A DNA stretch of 64,000 bases from Anaerolineaceae bacterium UBA4775 (GTDB lineage: Bacteria > Chloroflexota > Anaerolineae > Anaerolineales > Anaerolineaceae). The translations under genes were made by a program, and so were the position numbers. Below, in pieces: positions 1 through 7,650 of the stretch (its first letter is position 1; every line of letters begins with the position of its first letter). The stretch is from the NCBI GenBank assembly GCA_002403205.1, contig DHHJ01000032.1, positions 1 to 64,000 of the forward strand. Reading direction: 5' to 3'. The notes under the pieces were generated by a model, which saw only the letters and a program-made list of their open reading frames with translations, did no database searches and was not told the origin of the DNA.

Positions 1-3
1 TCT

Positions 4-56
4 GAGAACTCCTTTCGACTTTTGTTTTGTCTATTTTTAAGGAGTTCTCTCTTTTT
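4..56 (+). terminator. Possible terminator hairpin at window start
   Basis: A perfect 11-bp inverted repeat (GAGAACTCCTT at 4-14, AAGGAGTTCTC at 39-49) encloses a 24-nt loop and is followed by TTTTT at 52-56. The loop is long for an intrinsic terminator. It may end a gene lying left of the window. Confidence 0.35.
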
Positions 57-209
57 GTCTATTGAAATATGGAAATATGATACAGTATCCAGCCCCACAA
101 GCTGGGTAAACACAGCCTGGCAATTGTCGGCAGGGACCGCCTTAGTTTAAGGTCCTAAGCTGCCCCCCTTGATAGCATCGCCACCCTCAAAATCGCCCGC
201 AAACCCTGA

Positions 210-476
210 ATTCCGGCTATAATTTTCAGTGATGAAGCGGTCCGCTTGGTGGTGATTAACGGTTGGACCTTTACCGAGGCCATTCTGCAAGAGGACTGGA
301 ACCTGCTCGAGATCACTGCCCGCGGCGAAGATTTCACGATTTCAATCAACCACCAGCAGGTGATCGCTTTTTCCGATAGCCGCCTCCCTTACAGAAGCGT
401 TGCCATCCTGATCGACATTTACGGAAACGCACCCGGCCAAATTGAATTTGACTTCTTCGCGCTGCAGCCCCGCTGA
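210..476 (+). pseudogene. C-terminal remnant of a concanavalin-like (LamG/GH16-type) surface protein
   Basis: An open frame follows an in-frame TGA at 207-209. Its translation has the pattern of the last beta-strands of a concanavalin-type jelly roll: WNLLEITARGEDFTISIN, then an 'IDIYGN' turn and 'IEFDFFALQP' at the end. Such endings are common in secreted carbohydrate-binding or LamG-like domains. No ribosome binding site or ATG precedes it (TTG at 246 is the only start), and no N-terminal part is present in the 200 bases upstream. I read it as a truncated remnant. A short, still expressed protein cannot be excluded. Confidence 0.4.
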
Positions 477-498
477 CCTGCGCAGAAAGGTACCTAAA

Positions 499-1193
499 AT
501 GAAAACCATCGGCTTGTTGGGCGGCATGAGCTGGGAATCAACCCTCGAATATTATCGCCTGATCAACCTGGGCGTCAAAGCACGCCAAGGCGGCGCCCAT
601 TCGGCTGAATGCCTGCTGTACTCCGTCGACTTTGCTGAGATCGAAACCCTCCAGCATGCGGGTGAGTGGGATGCGCTGACGCAACGGATGATTGCCGCCG
701 TCCGCCGGCTGGAACGCGGCGGCGCAGACGGCCTGGTGATCTGCACCAACACCATGCACCGATGGCGGACTCCATCCAGGCGGCAACCCATCTGCCCCTG
801 CTTCACATCGCCGATGCGACGGCCGCGGCCGTCAAAGCCGCCAGGCTGGATACCGTCGGCCTGCTGGGGACGCGCTTCACCATGCAAGGTGACTTCTACC
901 GCGGCAAATTGGAACGCGAACATGGGCTGCAAGTGCTGGTCCCTGGTGAAGCCAGCATGGACGCCGTACACCGGGTGATCTATGACGAACTGGTACTGGG
1001 AGTCATCCGGGAGGAATCCCGTGCTGGTTATCTTGCTGTGATCGACAGCCTGGCTGAGAGGGGCGCCCAGGGCGTGATCCTGGGCTGTACGGAGATCTCC
1101 CTGCTGGTGAAACAAGCGGACACTTCCATCCCGTTATTTGATACCACCGCCATCCACGCCCAGGCGGCGGTCGAGTGGGCAATCGCGACGTAA
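499..1193 (+). pseudogene. Aspartate/glutamate racemase family protein, interrupted by one frameshift
   Basis: Starts at ATG 499 behind AAAGG (486-490). The N-terminus MKTIGLLGGMSWEST is typical of the RacD/YgeA Asp/Glu racemase family, which interconverts L- and D-amino acids with two cysteines. The first cysteine lies in ICTNTMH (residue 82) and the second in GCTEISLL near the C-terminus. Reading switches frame at 757-765: CACCGATGGCGG appears to lack one base, since one added base gives the expected H-R-M-A-D-S-I-Q. The joined protein would be about 230 aa, the normal family length, with both catalytic cysteines. The lesion is either a recent mutation or a sequencing/assembly error. Everything else about the gene looks intact. 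Confidence 0.8.
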
Positions 1194-1370
1194 ACCCTAA
1201 AGGGCACACAGGACTAAAAGAATTTTCTGCCTGCCCCACAAAGCACAGACCCCCGGGGGTTCGGCTACAAATCAAGCAAATGATACGCTCTTCTAAGCAC
1301 TCGGTTAGTATCACAAAAGGCAATGATTAAAACCCCTGTGTTCTTAAGCAGGACACAAAGATGAGTATTT

Positions 1371-1494
1371 TTCTGTTCTTCGCGCTCTTCGCGGTTTAAA
1401 AAATCCACCGCAAAGGCCACAAAGAACGCAAAGTTTAAAAGAACATTTCTCTTCCAGTCCCTTGTGCTCTTTGCGTCTGCGCGGTGAATCAAAA
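1371..1494. repeat. Dispersed 'TTCGCG...GCGGT' intergenic repeats, inverted copies
   Basis: The gap between the racemase and tRNA-Phe carries TTCTTCGCGCTCTTCGCGGT (from about 1375), an inverted version (CACCGCAAAGGCCACAAAG, about 1408-1426) and another direct one (GCTCTTTGCGTCTGCGCGGT, about 1466-1485). They resemble the short text-like repeats scattered through intergenic DNA of many environmental bacteria. No gene is seen between 1194 and 1490. Confidence 0.55.
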
Positions 1495-1523
1495 AGGCTG
1501 CCAGGGTTGCGGACAGCCTTTTT
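1491..1523 (-). terminator. Intrinsic terminator of tRNA-Phe
   Basis: AAAAAGGCTG (1491-1500) pairs with CAGCCTTTTT (1514-1523) around a 13-nt loop. It lies just downstream of the leftward tRNA gene and gives a T-run on either strand, so it could work in both directions. Confidence 0.75.
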
Positions 1524-1533
1524 AAACACAAGG

Positions 1534-1606
1534 TGCCGAGTCACAGAATCGAACTGTGGACACCGCGATTTTCAGTCGCGTGCTCTACCAACTGAGCTAA
1601 CTCGGC
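1534..1606 (-). tRNA. tRNA-Phe (GAA anticodon)
   Basis: The reverse strand folds as a standard 73-nt tRNA: acceptor GCCGAGT/ACTCGGC, D-arm TTAGCTCAGTTGGTAGAGC, anticodon loop CTGAAAA with anticodon GAA, and a T-arm with GTTCGATTC. The discriminator base is A. The genome gives CCT after it, so the 3' CCA is not encoded and must be added after transcription. Confidence 0.95.
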
Positions 1607-1688
1607 TTATGACGCTTCCTTGTCTGAGCGTGTGAATGATTTTAACCTTTAGCCTGGGGATTGTCAAGCAAAATCTGCGTTTAGGCGC

Positions 1689-2162
1689 CTACCCTGGCTC
1701 TTGATCCGGTTTGCGGATAAAGAACATCACCAGGCTTTCAATCAACAACAGCAGCAACCCCGCATGGGCAGCATAGATCATCGGCATGAGGAAAAAACGT
1801 CCCCAATTTGCGATGTAGGCTGGGTCGTACTCCGAGAGCTCCACCGGGCGCATGGCGTCGAAAAAAGCCCTGGCATCGCGGATGACCCAGGCCGTCACCA
1901 GGGCCAGGATCAGGTTCACAAGGATCAGCCACACCAATGTGATTGTCACCTGGGCTTTCGTCAACCTGAAGATGAACACACACAGGACAAACACCCCCAC
2001 GACATAAGCCGCGATGGTTAAATAGTGTTCGGGTTGCAATGGTACTGGGAGCCCGATGGCACGCCAGTTCCAATACCACAGGAACCAGGCCATTAAAACC
2101 AATGCGCTCCCTAAGAATAAGAAATGCCACTTACGCAGGTTTATGGTTCTCGGCTTTTCCAT
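1689..2162 (-). CDS. Hypothetical four-helix membrane protein
   Basis: 157 aa, starting at ATG 2162 behind GGAAAGGA. Four hydrophobic segments are visible, at about residues 13-33, 48-66, 72-92 and 125-148, with a short soluble loop around 95-120 (ARAFFDAMRPVELSEYDP). The cytoplasmic tail is short. I do not recognise the family. It stands alone: tRNA-Phe follows on the same strand, and the isochorismatase-type gene upstream on the same strand is separated by about 100 bases. No function can be inferred beyond an integral membrane location. Confidence 0.8.
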   Translation of the reverse strand: MEKPRTINLRKWHFLFLGSALVLMAWFLWYWNWRAIGLPVPLQPEHYLTIAAYVVGVFVLCVFIFRLTKAQVTITLVWLILVNLILALVTAWVIRDARAFFDAMRPVELSEYDPAYIANWGRFFLMPMIYAAHAGLLLLLIESLVMFFIRKPDQEPG

Positions 2163-2261
2163 GGAATCCTTTCCATGCTATTCAGTTGAAAAGTGGTTGG
2201 GCTTGCTGCCTCAATTATAACACGGGGAAGGGGCCAATCGAAATCCTGTTTCTATGCTTTA

Positions 2262-2801
2262 TTATTTGATCAGTTTCGAAATCGTCCGGAAGTGTGGGTG
2301 CGCTGAAGTGCGGATCATCTCGAACAGGGCCATTTCCACACTGGAGATCGTTGCACCGGCATCGTGCAGGCGGCCAAGGGCCAGGGATTGGTTTTCTGCC
2401 GTGCGCGAGAAGACCCCATCGCTGAGCACATGCACATTGTAGCCTGCGTCCAGCAGGTCCAGTCCGGTTTGCAGCACACACACATGCGCCTCAATGCCCG
2501 CCAGGATGACCTGAGTCCGGCCAGTTTGCCGCAATGCCAGCAGGAAACCCGGTTCACGCAGCGCGCTGAACAGGGCCTTAGGAATCGGGGCGATATCGCC
2601 CAGTGCGTCTGCCAGTTCAGGCGGCATCGGGCCGAGCTTTTCAGGCACTTGCAATGTGGGCAGGATCGGAACGCCCAATACCTGGCACCCCCTGACCATC
2701 TTCAGGGCATTGGGCAGCACCAGCGCCTGCCTGTCGACAATCTCGGCCAACCGAGCCTGGAAATCAACCATCACCAATACAGCTTGCTCGCTGTTTAACA
2801 T
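2262..2801 (-). CDS. Isochorismatase-family cysteine hydrolase
   Basis: 179 aa from ATG 2801, preceded closely by GGAGGT; a TTG five codons upstream would place the ribosome site inside the gene. The fold is the isochorismatase/nicotinamidase type. The catalytic triad is visible as D13 (VMVDFQ), K75 (IPKALFSAL) and C108 (GIEAHVCV). The short length and the IEAHVCVLQT motif match the ISOC/YcaC-like branch, whose substrates are often unknown. True isochorismate or nicotinamide hydrolysis should not be assumed. No neighbour points to a pathway. Confidence 0.9.
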   Translation of the reverse strand: MLNSEQAVLVMVDFQARLAEIVDRQALVLPNALKMVRGCQVLGVPILPTLQVPEKLGPMPPELADALGDIAPIPKALFSALREPGFLLALRQTGRTQVILAGIEAHVCVLQTGLDLLDAGYNVHVLSDGVFSRTAENQSLALGRLHDAGATISSVEMALFEMIRTSAHPHFRTISKLIK

Positions 2802-2877
2802 CGCACCTCCGTTCAACCAGGAATATACGCATTATACCGCGACCAGGCCAGAGCAATCCCCCCTGCTCAACTCAGGC

Positions 2878-2883
2878 TATAAT
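2878..2883 (+). promoter_or_regulatory. -10 element of a leaderless promoter
   Basis: TATAAT lies only 8 bases before ATG 2892 of the methyltransferase gene. Transcription would start at or next to the start codon, and no Shine-Dalgarno sequence is present. Confidence 0.6.
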
Positions 2884-2891
2884 TGACCATT

Positions 2892-3782
2892 ATGGATGAA
2901 AATAAGAAACCCGGCACGCAGACCAGTGCCTTCGGCACGCCCGGCCGTGTGAGCCACGATTCTTCACGCTTTTATAACAGCCGCCTGTATGAAGATGTAA
3001 GCAAAGCGGAAGACCTCCCCTATGTCGAAAACCCCGTCCCGCTGGCGGTGCTTGACCGGATTTTGTGCAAATCCAGCGAGGTGATGGATGACCTCCCCGA
3101 CGACAGCGTGCACTTGCTGGTCACCTCGCCGCCTTACAATGCGCAAAAAGAATATGACCAGGACCTGACCCTCTCGGAATACCTGGAGATGCTGGCGCGG
3201 GTATGGCGGGAGGCTTACCGAGTTTTGGTGCCCGGCGGACGGGCGTGCATCAACGTGGCCAACCTGGGCCGTAAGCCCTACATCCCGTTACATAGCTTCA
3301 TCATCGAAAGCATGCTCGAAATTGGCTTTTTAATGCGCGGGGAGATCATCTGGAACAAAGCCGCCAGCGCCAGCCCCTCCACCGCCTGGGGCAGTTGGCG
3401 TTCAGCCAGCAACCCTGTGCTGCGCGATGTGCACGAATACATCCTCGTATTCTCCAAAGGGGGGTTCCGCCGGCCGAAAGAGGGCCGGCAGGATTCGATC
3501 GAAAAGGCAGATTTCCTGGCCTGGACAAAGTCGGTGTGGGAATTTCCCGCGGTGCAGGCTGGCAAAGTCGGCCACCCGGCGCCTTTCCCTTTCGAGCTGC
3601 CCCATCGCTGCATCCAGCTGTATACCTTTTTGGAGGATGTCGTCCTGGATCCCTTCGCCGGCAGCGGGACCACCTGCCTGGCTGCCCGCCAGGACAGCCG
3701 GCATTTTGTGGGTTACGAGATCGAACCGGCCTATTGCGAACTGGCCGAATCCCGGTTCGATGGGGTGCACAGCCAGCCATAA
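2892..3782 (+). CDS. Site-specific DNA methyltransferase (N4-cytosine/N6-adenine, beta-type)
   Basis: 296 aa from ATG 2892. The catalytic motif IV is TSPPY (residues 78-82), usual for amino-methyltransferases of the N4C/N6A group. The SAM-binding motif I, DPFAGSGTT, lies near the C-terminus (about 253-261). This catalytic-before-SAM order defines the beta class. The target-recognition region would be the middle part, about 100-240. No restriction endonuclease gene is adjacent, so it is an orphan methyltransferase in this window and may serve regulation or phage defence. The start was chosen because TATAAT sits just upstream and ATG is the first good codon; a TTG three codons earlier overlaps that element. 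Confidence 0.9.
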   Translation: MDENKKPGTQTSAFGTPGRVSHDSSRFYNSRLYEDVSKAEDLPYVENPVPLAVLDRILCKSSEVMDDLPDDSVHLLVTSPPYNAQKEYDQDLTLSEYLEMLARVWREAYRVLVPGGRACINVANLGRKPYIPLHSFIIESMLEIGFLMRGEIIWNKAASASPSTAWGSWRSASNPVLRDVHEYILVFSKGGFRRPKEGRQDSIEKADFLAWTKSVWEFPAVQAGKVGHPAPFPFELPHRCIQLYTFLEDVVLDPFAGSGTTCLAARQDSRHFVGYEIEPAYCELAESRFDGVHSQP

Positions 3783-3902
3783 AAGGACCGTGAAGCAGTC
3801 CACACAGACAAGTGGGGTTTTATACCTCCTGAACCTTTACCCATTAACTTTTTTGTGCGTGCTGAAAATTCATCCACACCGGTAAATTCCCGCCCTTGCC
3901 GC

Positions 3903-4272
3903 TCAGCCAACATCCACGGCTTCAGACAGCCGCTGAATGGAATTCTCGGGGTAATCATCTCGCGCGATCACCACCCGGATTGCCCCTTGCGGGCAGGCTT
4001 CCACGCAGTTACAGCCGTCCATCAGGAAGATGTGTTTTGCCTCCCGAATGAACTGCACCACAACATCCGAAGGGACCACCCTCGTCAATATCCGCCTGGG
4101 TGACAACCCGGTCTTTCGGCAAAAACAACAGGGCATCCCTTTTGCAATGGCCGTCGAACAAGGCTCGCTCCATCACCTGGCCAATGACTGGCCACTTGGT
4201 CATTTCCGCACCAAGATAGCGCATCCCAAAATTTTTCTTAAGCAGATCAACAAACCACATCGGCCGTGCCAT
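3903..4272 (-). pseudogene. Fe-S (ferredoxin-like) protein, frameshifted
   Basis: The N-terminal part (from ATG 4272, MARPMWFVDLLKKNFGMRY) runs into a second frame at about 4077-4083, where one extra G in GAGGGTGG breaks the reading DE-VVPSDVVVQFI. The second frame ends at 3903 with a ferredoxin-like CNCVEACPQGAIRV segment. The cluster motif is odd because the usual CxxCxxC start is reduced to C-x-C. The joined product would be about 120 aa. I infer a decayed iron-sulfur protein gene; a sequencing indel is the alternative. No downstream partner on the same strand hints at its role. Confidence 0.55.
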
Positions 4273-4283
4273 ATTTGCTCCTT

Positions 4284-4297
4284 GATGGATGGCATGC
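4284..4297. repeat. 14-bp perfect palindrome
   Basis: GATGGCATGCCATC lies a few bases upstream of the broken Fe-S gene, in the 230-base gap before the deacetylase-like gene. It could be an operator, but no second copy was noticed. Otherwise the gap shows nothing but the -10 element at its end. Confidence 0.3.
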
Positions 4298-4491
4298 CAT
4301 CATCAACCAATAATTCGTCGCCACAAACCCTGAATATAGCAGGATTCTTGCACCCCTCACAAACACATCTGATTCACCCGGTATCACATTCGCCGGCAGG
4401 CCGTTTCATGGCCAATAGCAGGTAAATGGCCTGAGTAATAGCCCTAAATTCCGTCCCGCAGATCACGGGACCCAAAAACGTGGAAAAACAG

Positions 4492-4497
4492 TAAAAT
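4492..4497 (+). promoter_or_regulatory. -10 element of a leaderless promoter
   Basis: TAAAAT ends 7 bases before ATG 4505. The same arrangement (TATAAT, 6-8 bases, ATG) occurs at other genes in the window and argues that the second methionine, not ATG 4496, is the true start. Confidence 0.5.
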
Positions 4498-4504
4498 GGT
4501 TCCC

Positions 4505-5737
4505 ATGCGACGAAAAATATTGCCACTGGCGGTTCTGATCGGGCTTGCTTTGGCCGGTTGCCAGGCGCCAGCAAGCAGTTCAATCCGCCCTACACCGCAG
4601 CCCAAAATCGAGACGACTGCCAACAACCCGGTTGAGCCAACATTCACCCCAACCCCGCTTGCCCCCACCCCCACCGCGACGATCCTTGCGGAGCCGATCG
4701 AGCTCACCGCCACGGTTTGGGGGCAGCTCCCCCAGGTGCCCATCCTGATGTACCATCGGTTCGACCCGCGGCCGGGTGCACGCAGCTCCCGCTTTACCAC
4801 CAGCCTGGATGAATTCAGCCAGCACCTGCAGACTCTGTACGATGCTGGTTTTTCCCTGATCTCGCTCAGCGATTGGTTACGCGGCGAGATCCACCTCCAG
4901 GAAGGTCGCCGGCCGCTGATCATCTCCATTGACGATCTCTTTTTTGCCGACCAGATCTCGCTGGATGAAAACGGTGTACCAGCCCTTTACTCCGCTGTGG
5001 GTGTGCTGTGGGATTTTGCCCAAAAGAACCCCGACTTCAATTTCCATGCGGCACTATTTTACAACCTGGGCGACAAAGGTTACGCCAATCACTATCAAAA
5101 CGGCGTGTTCTCCCTGCAGGACGGGTGGCGCCAGGCCCGCGCTGAAGCCATTGCCTGGGCTGTTGAGCATGATGCCATGCCTATGAATCACTTCTATAAA
5201 CACCCCTACCTTGATCAGCTCTCTCCTGAGGAGATCCAGCAGCAGATGGCTGATAACGACTCCGCCCTGCGTGAAGCCCTGGCCCGCGTCGGCCGGGAAG
5301 ATCTCAACGGCAGGTTGCCGAACATCTTGGCACTGCCCTATGTGGTCCTGCCGGACACAGAAGCAGGCCTGCAAGCCCTGTACGACTACATCAACCCTGA
5401 AGGTGCCCCGGTGGCAGCCATCATCGCAGGGGATTATGCCGGCGGCCCCAGGCTGCTCCCTGCGCCTTTCGCCCCTGAGTATGACCGCTGGCACGTTTCG
5501 CGCATCAGCGCGTCAACCAGTTCCGTGACTGCTATTGTCGAGCGCATTGACCAGATCCCCACAGCATCCCAGTGCAAATTGGGAGAATTTCGGGGCAACC
5601 CCCATGTTTTGCCCGAAGTTGTCTCGGCTGCCATCCGTGAGAAAGTGCACCTGGGCACCTGCCCTCCCGGATATTATGTGGTGGGCCAGCTGGCATTTTT
5701 AGTCCAGGGGAAAGAGATCATCCAATATGCACCCTGA
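4505..5737 (+). CDS. Polysaccharide-deacetylase-like lipoprotein
   Basis: 410 aa. The N-terminus is a lipoprotein signal peptide, MRRKILPLAVLIGLALAGC, with the lipid-modified cysteine at position 19. A Thr/Pro-rich linker (about 25-65) follows. The domain begins with PILMYHRF (about 79-86) and contains ISIDD (140-144), which correspond to the first strand and Asp-Asp metal site of NodB-type deacetylases, and a later MNHFYKHP histidine segment. The usual TFDDG is changed to SIDDL, so activity on cell-wall or extracellular polysaccharide is likely but not certain. Start 4505 was chosen for the signal peptide and the promoter spacing. Confidence 0.8.
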   Translation: MRRKILPLAVLIGLALAGCQAPASSSIRPTPQPKIETTANNPVEPTFTPTPLAPTPTATILAEPIELTATVWGQLPQVPILMYHRFDPRPGARSSRFTTSLDEFSQHLQTLYDAGFSLISLSDWLRGEIHLQEGRRPLIISIDDLFFADQISLDENGVPALYSAVGVLWDFAQKNPDFNFHAALFYNLGDKGYANHYQNGVFSLQDGWRQARAEAIAWAVEHDAMPMNHFYKHPYLDQLSPEEIQQQMADNDSALREALARVGREDLNGRLPNILALPYVVLPDTEAGLQALYDYINPEGAPVAAIIAGDYAGGPRLLPAPFAPEYDRWHVSRISASTSSVTAIVERIDQIPTASQCKLGEFRGNPHVLPEVVSAAIREKVHLGTCPPGYYVVGQLAFLVQGKEIIQYAP

Positions 5738-5829
5738 CCAATCTGGCACACACCCTGCACCCGTCAAATAACTGGTAAGATCATAATCAACATCTTTAGC
5801 GCATCAACATCAGAAAAAGGATGGTCCCC

Positions 5830-6624
5830 ATGTTCGTATATCTCAGCAAATTACTCCCCCTCTTTGTCTACCCTGTGGGGCTGGTGTCCCTGATCATCAT
5901 CCTGGTGCTCATCATTGAACGACGCAGCCGGTTTCCCCGCTGGCTTCTGATCACAGGCGTGATCATCCTGTGGCTGGCAGGCAACCGTTGGGTCAGCCTT
6001 GGACTGGCCCGGTCGCTGGAATGGCGGGACTTGCCCCCTGAATCCCCTCTCACGGCTGAGGTGATCGTCCTCCTCGGGGGCGGCACGGAACCGGGCGATG
6101 CGCCGCGGCCCATGGCAGAGATCAATTCGGCAGGCGACCGCGTGCTGTATGCCGCCAAACTCTACCAAGAAGGCGCTGCGCCTATCATCCTGGCCAGCGG
6201 TGGCAACGTGGAATTCGCCTCTGAGCGCACGTCAACCCCCGCTGAGGATATGACCGAACTGCTTATGCTGATTGGTGTGCCGGAAAGCGCCATTAAAGTG
6301 CAGCCCGACTCCCAAAATACCTATGAGGATGCCCTCTATTCAGCAGAAATCCTGGCCGAAAGCGGCATCGATGAGGTGATCCTGGTCACATCTGCGCTGC
6401 ACATGCCCCGGTCCAAGGCGCTGTTTGAAAGCCAGGGCATCACCGTCATCCCCGCACCGGTGGACTTCACGGTGACTGAGCAAAACTGGAGCTCGGCGTT
6501 TGACCCCCGCCTGGGTGAATTTGTGATCTCCCTGATGCCAAACGCCAGCGCGCTGAATCTGACCACCAATGTGCTTAAGGAATATCTCGGGATGTTCATT
6601 TACAGCCTGCGCGGCTGGATGTAA
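5830..6624 (+). CDS. YdcF/ElyC-family membrane protein (DUF218)
   Basis: 264 aa from ATG 5830; an ATG at 5821 directly abuts the AAAAAGG ribosome site, so the second methionine fits better. Two N-terminal membrane helices (about 8-30 and 37-52) anchor a DUF218 domain starting at EVIVLLGGG and containing the acidic and ASGG motifs typical of this fold. ElyC and SanA relatives act in envelope polysaccharide or peptidoglycan homeostasis. The precise role here is unknown. The stop codon lies one base from the stop of the converging DegV gene. Confidence 0.85.
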   Translation: MFVYLSKLLPLFVYPVGLVSLIIILVLIIERRSRFPRWLLITGVIILWLAGNRWVSLGLARSLEWRDLPPESPLTAEVIVLLGGGTEPGDAPRPMAEINSAGDRVLYAAKLYQEGAAPIILASGGNVEFASERTSTPAEDMTELLMLIGVPESAIKVQPDSQNTYEDALYSAEILAESGIDEVILVTSALHMPRSKALFESQGITVIPAPVDFTVTEQNWSSAFDPRLGEFVISLMPNASALNLTTNVLKEYLGMFIYSLRGWM

Positions 6625-6625
6625 C

Positions 6626-7471
6626 CTATTCCATCTGGTAGGCGATGCTCAGTGTTCCCGGTCCGGTATGTGTACCGATCACGGGGCTGACATGGGTGGT
6701 AACCGTCTCAATCGGGCTAAAGCGCGCTACAGCCTCTGACATCAGCGCCTGGTTTTCTTCCTCCGCTGCCGCATGAAAGGTTGAGATCCGCACGCTTTCG
6801 CACCCTTCAATGTCACGTTCGACCATGTCAAGCATACGCACCAGCGCCTTTTTGCGCGAACGCACCGATTCGACCAGTTCGATCTTCCCACCCCTGATTT
6901 CCATGATCGGTTTGATGTTCAGTGCGGAGCCCATCAACCGACTGGCCGTGTTGATCCTGCCCCCCATGTGCAAATATTTGAGCGTTTCAACGGTGAAGTA
7001 CACCCCGATCTTGGGATACACTGCATCAGCCAAAGCCTGGCATTCTTCCAGGCTGGCGCCATCTTTGGCTGCCCGTGCAACCTTCATGACCATAAAACCC
7101 AGTGCCATCGAGACCAGCTGTGAATCAACAACGGCCAGGGGTGCACCAGGGAACGCCGTCTTGGCTTGCAGTGCCGAATCAACCGTCCCCGAGAGGCCGC
7201 TGGAGATCAACATGGCCAAAACAGCAAAGTCCTGCTCCAGCAGGGTCGAGAACAGGCGGTTGAATTCACTCACGGCGGTTTGGCTCGTGGTGGGCAGGGT
7301 GTCTGCCTCAGCCAGCCGAGCATAGAACGCTTCAGCGCGGATATCCACACCATCCCGATACGTATCCTCACCCCAGTGAAGAGTCAACGGAACAACATGG
7401 AGATTTAAAGCTTCAACGGTCTCGTCGGGCAAATATGCGCTGCTATCTGTAATAATCGCTACTTTTTTCAT
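6626..7471 (-). CDS. DegV family (fatty-acid-binding) protein
   Basis: 281 aa from ATG 7471 behind AAGGAG; the TTG one codon earlier is less likely. The N-terminus KKVAIITDSSAYLPDE and the LPTTSQTAVSEF segment are hallmarks of DegV proteins, which bind a fatty acid between two lobes. In Firmicutes the FakB members present it to the FakA kinase. The ligand contacts GTHTGPGTL near the C-terminus are present. No FakA/DAK gene is nearby. It is convergent with the YdcF-like gene with virtually no space between the stops. Confidence 0.9.
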   Translation of the reverse strand: MKKVAIITDSSAYLPDETVEALNLHVVPLTLHWGEDTYRDGVDIRAEAFYARLAEADTLPTTSQTAVSEFNRLFSTLLEQDFAVLAMLISSGLSGTVDSALQAKTAFPGAPLAVVDSQLVSMALGFMVMKVARAAKDGASLEECQALADAVYPKIGVYFTVETLKYLHMGGRINTASRLMGSALNIKPIMEIRGGKIELVESVRSRKKALVRMLDMVERDIEGCESVRISTFHAAAEEENQALMSEAVARFSPIETVTTHVSPVIGTHTGPGTLSIAYQME

Positions 7472-7650
7472 CAATACTCCTTAATGATTTCCTTATAGTT
7501 TCCTGTTCCAGGCTAATGATTCCTTATTATAACCGCAGTTTCTCGAGCATTAATTAATTTCCTGAATTTATAAATTTCCGATTCCATAGATGGTTTCCGG
7601 TAACCTGAGGGTGTGCAGCAGGTTAAGACCGGGTTTCCCCCGCAAAACGA

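Noticed and set aside
442..498. Earlier start for the racemase
   Set aside because: No ribosome site; ATG 499 begins exactly at the conserved MKTIGLLGG.
1534..1606. tRNA-Phe as attachment site of the virion cluster
   Set aside because: It lies 7.5 kb away with ordinary genes between, and no repeat of the tRNA 3' end was seen near 9 or 20.8 kb.
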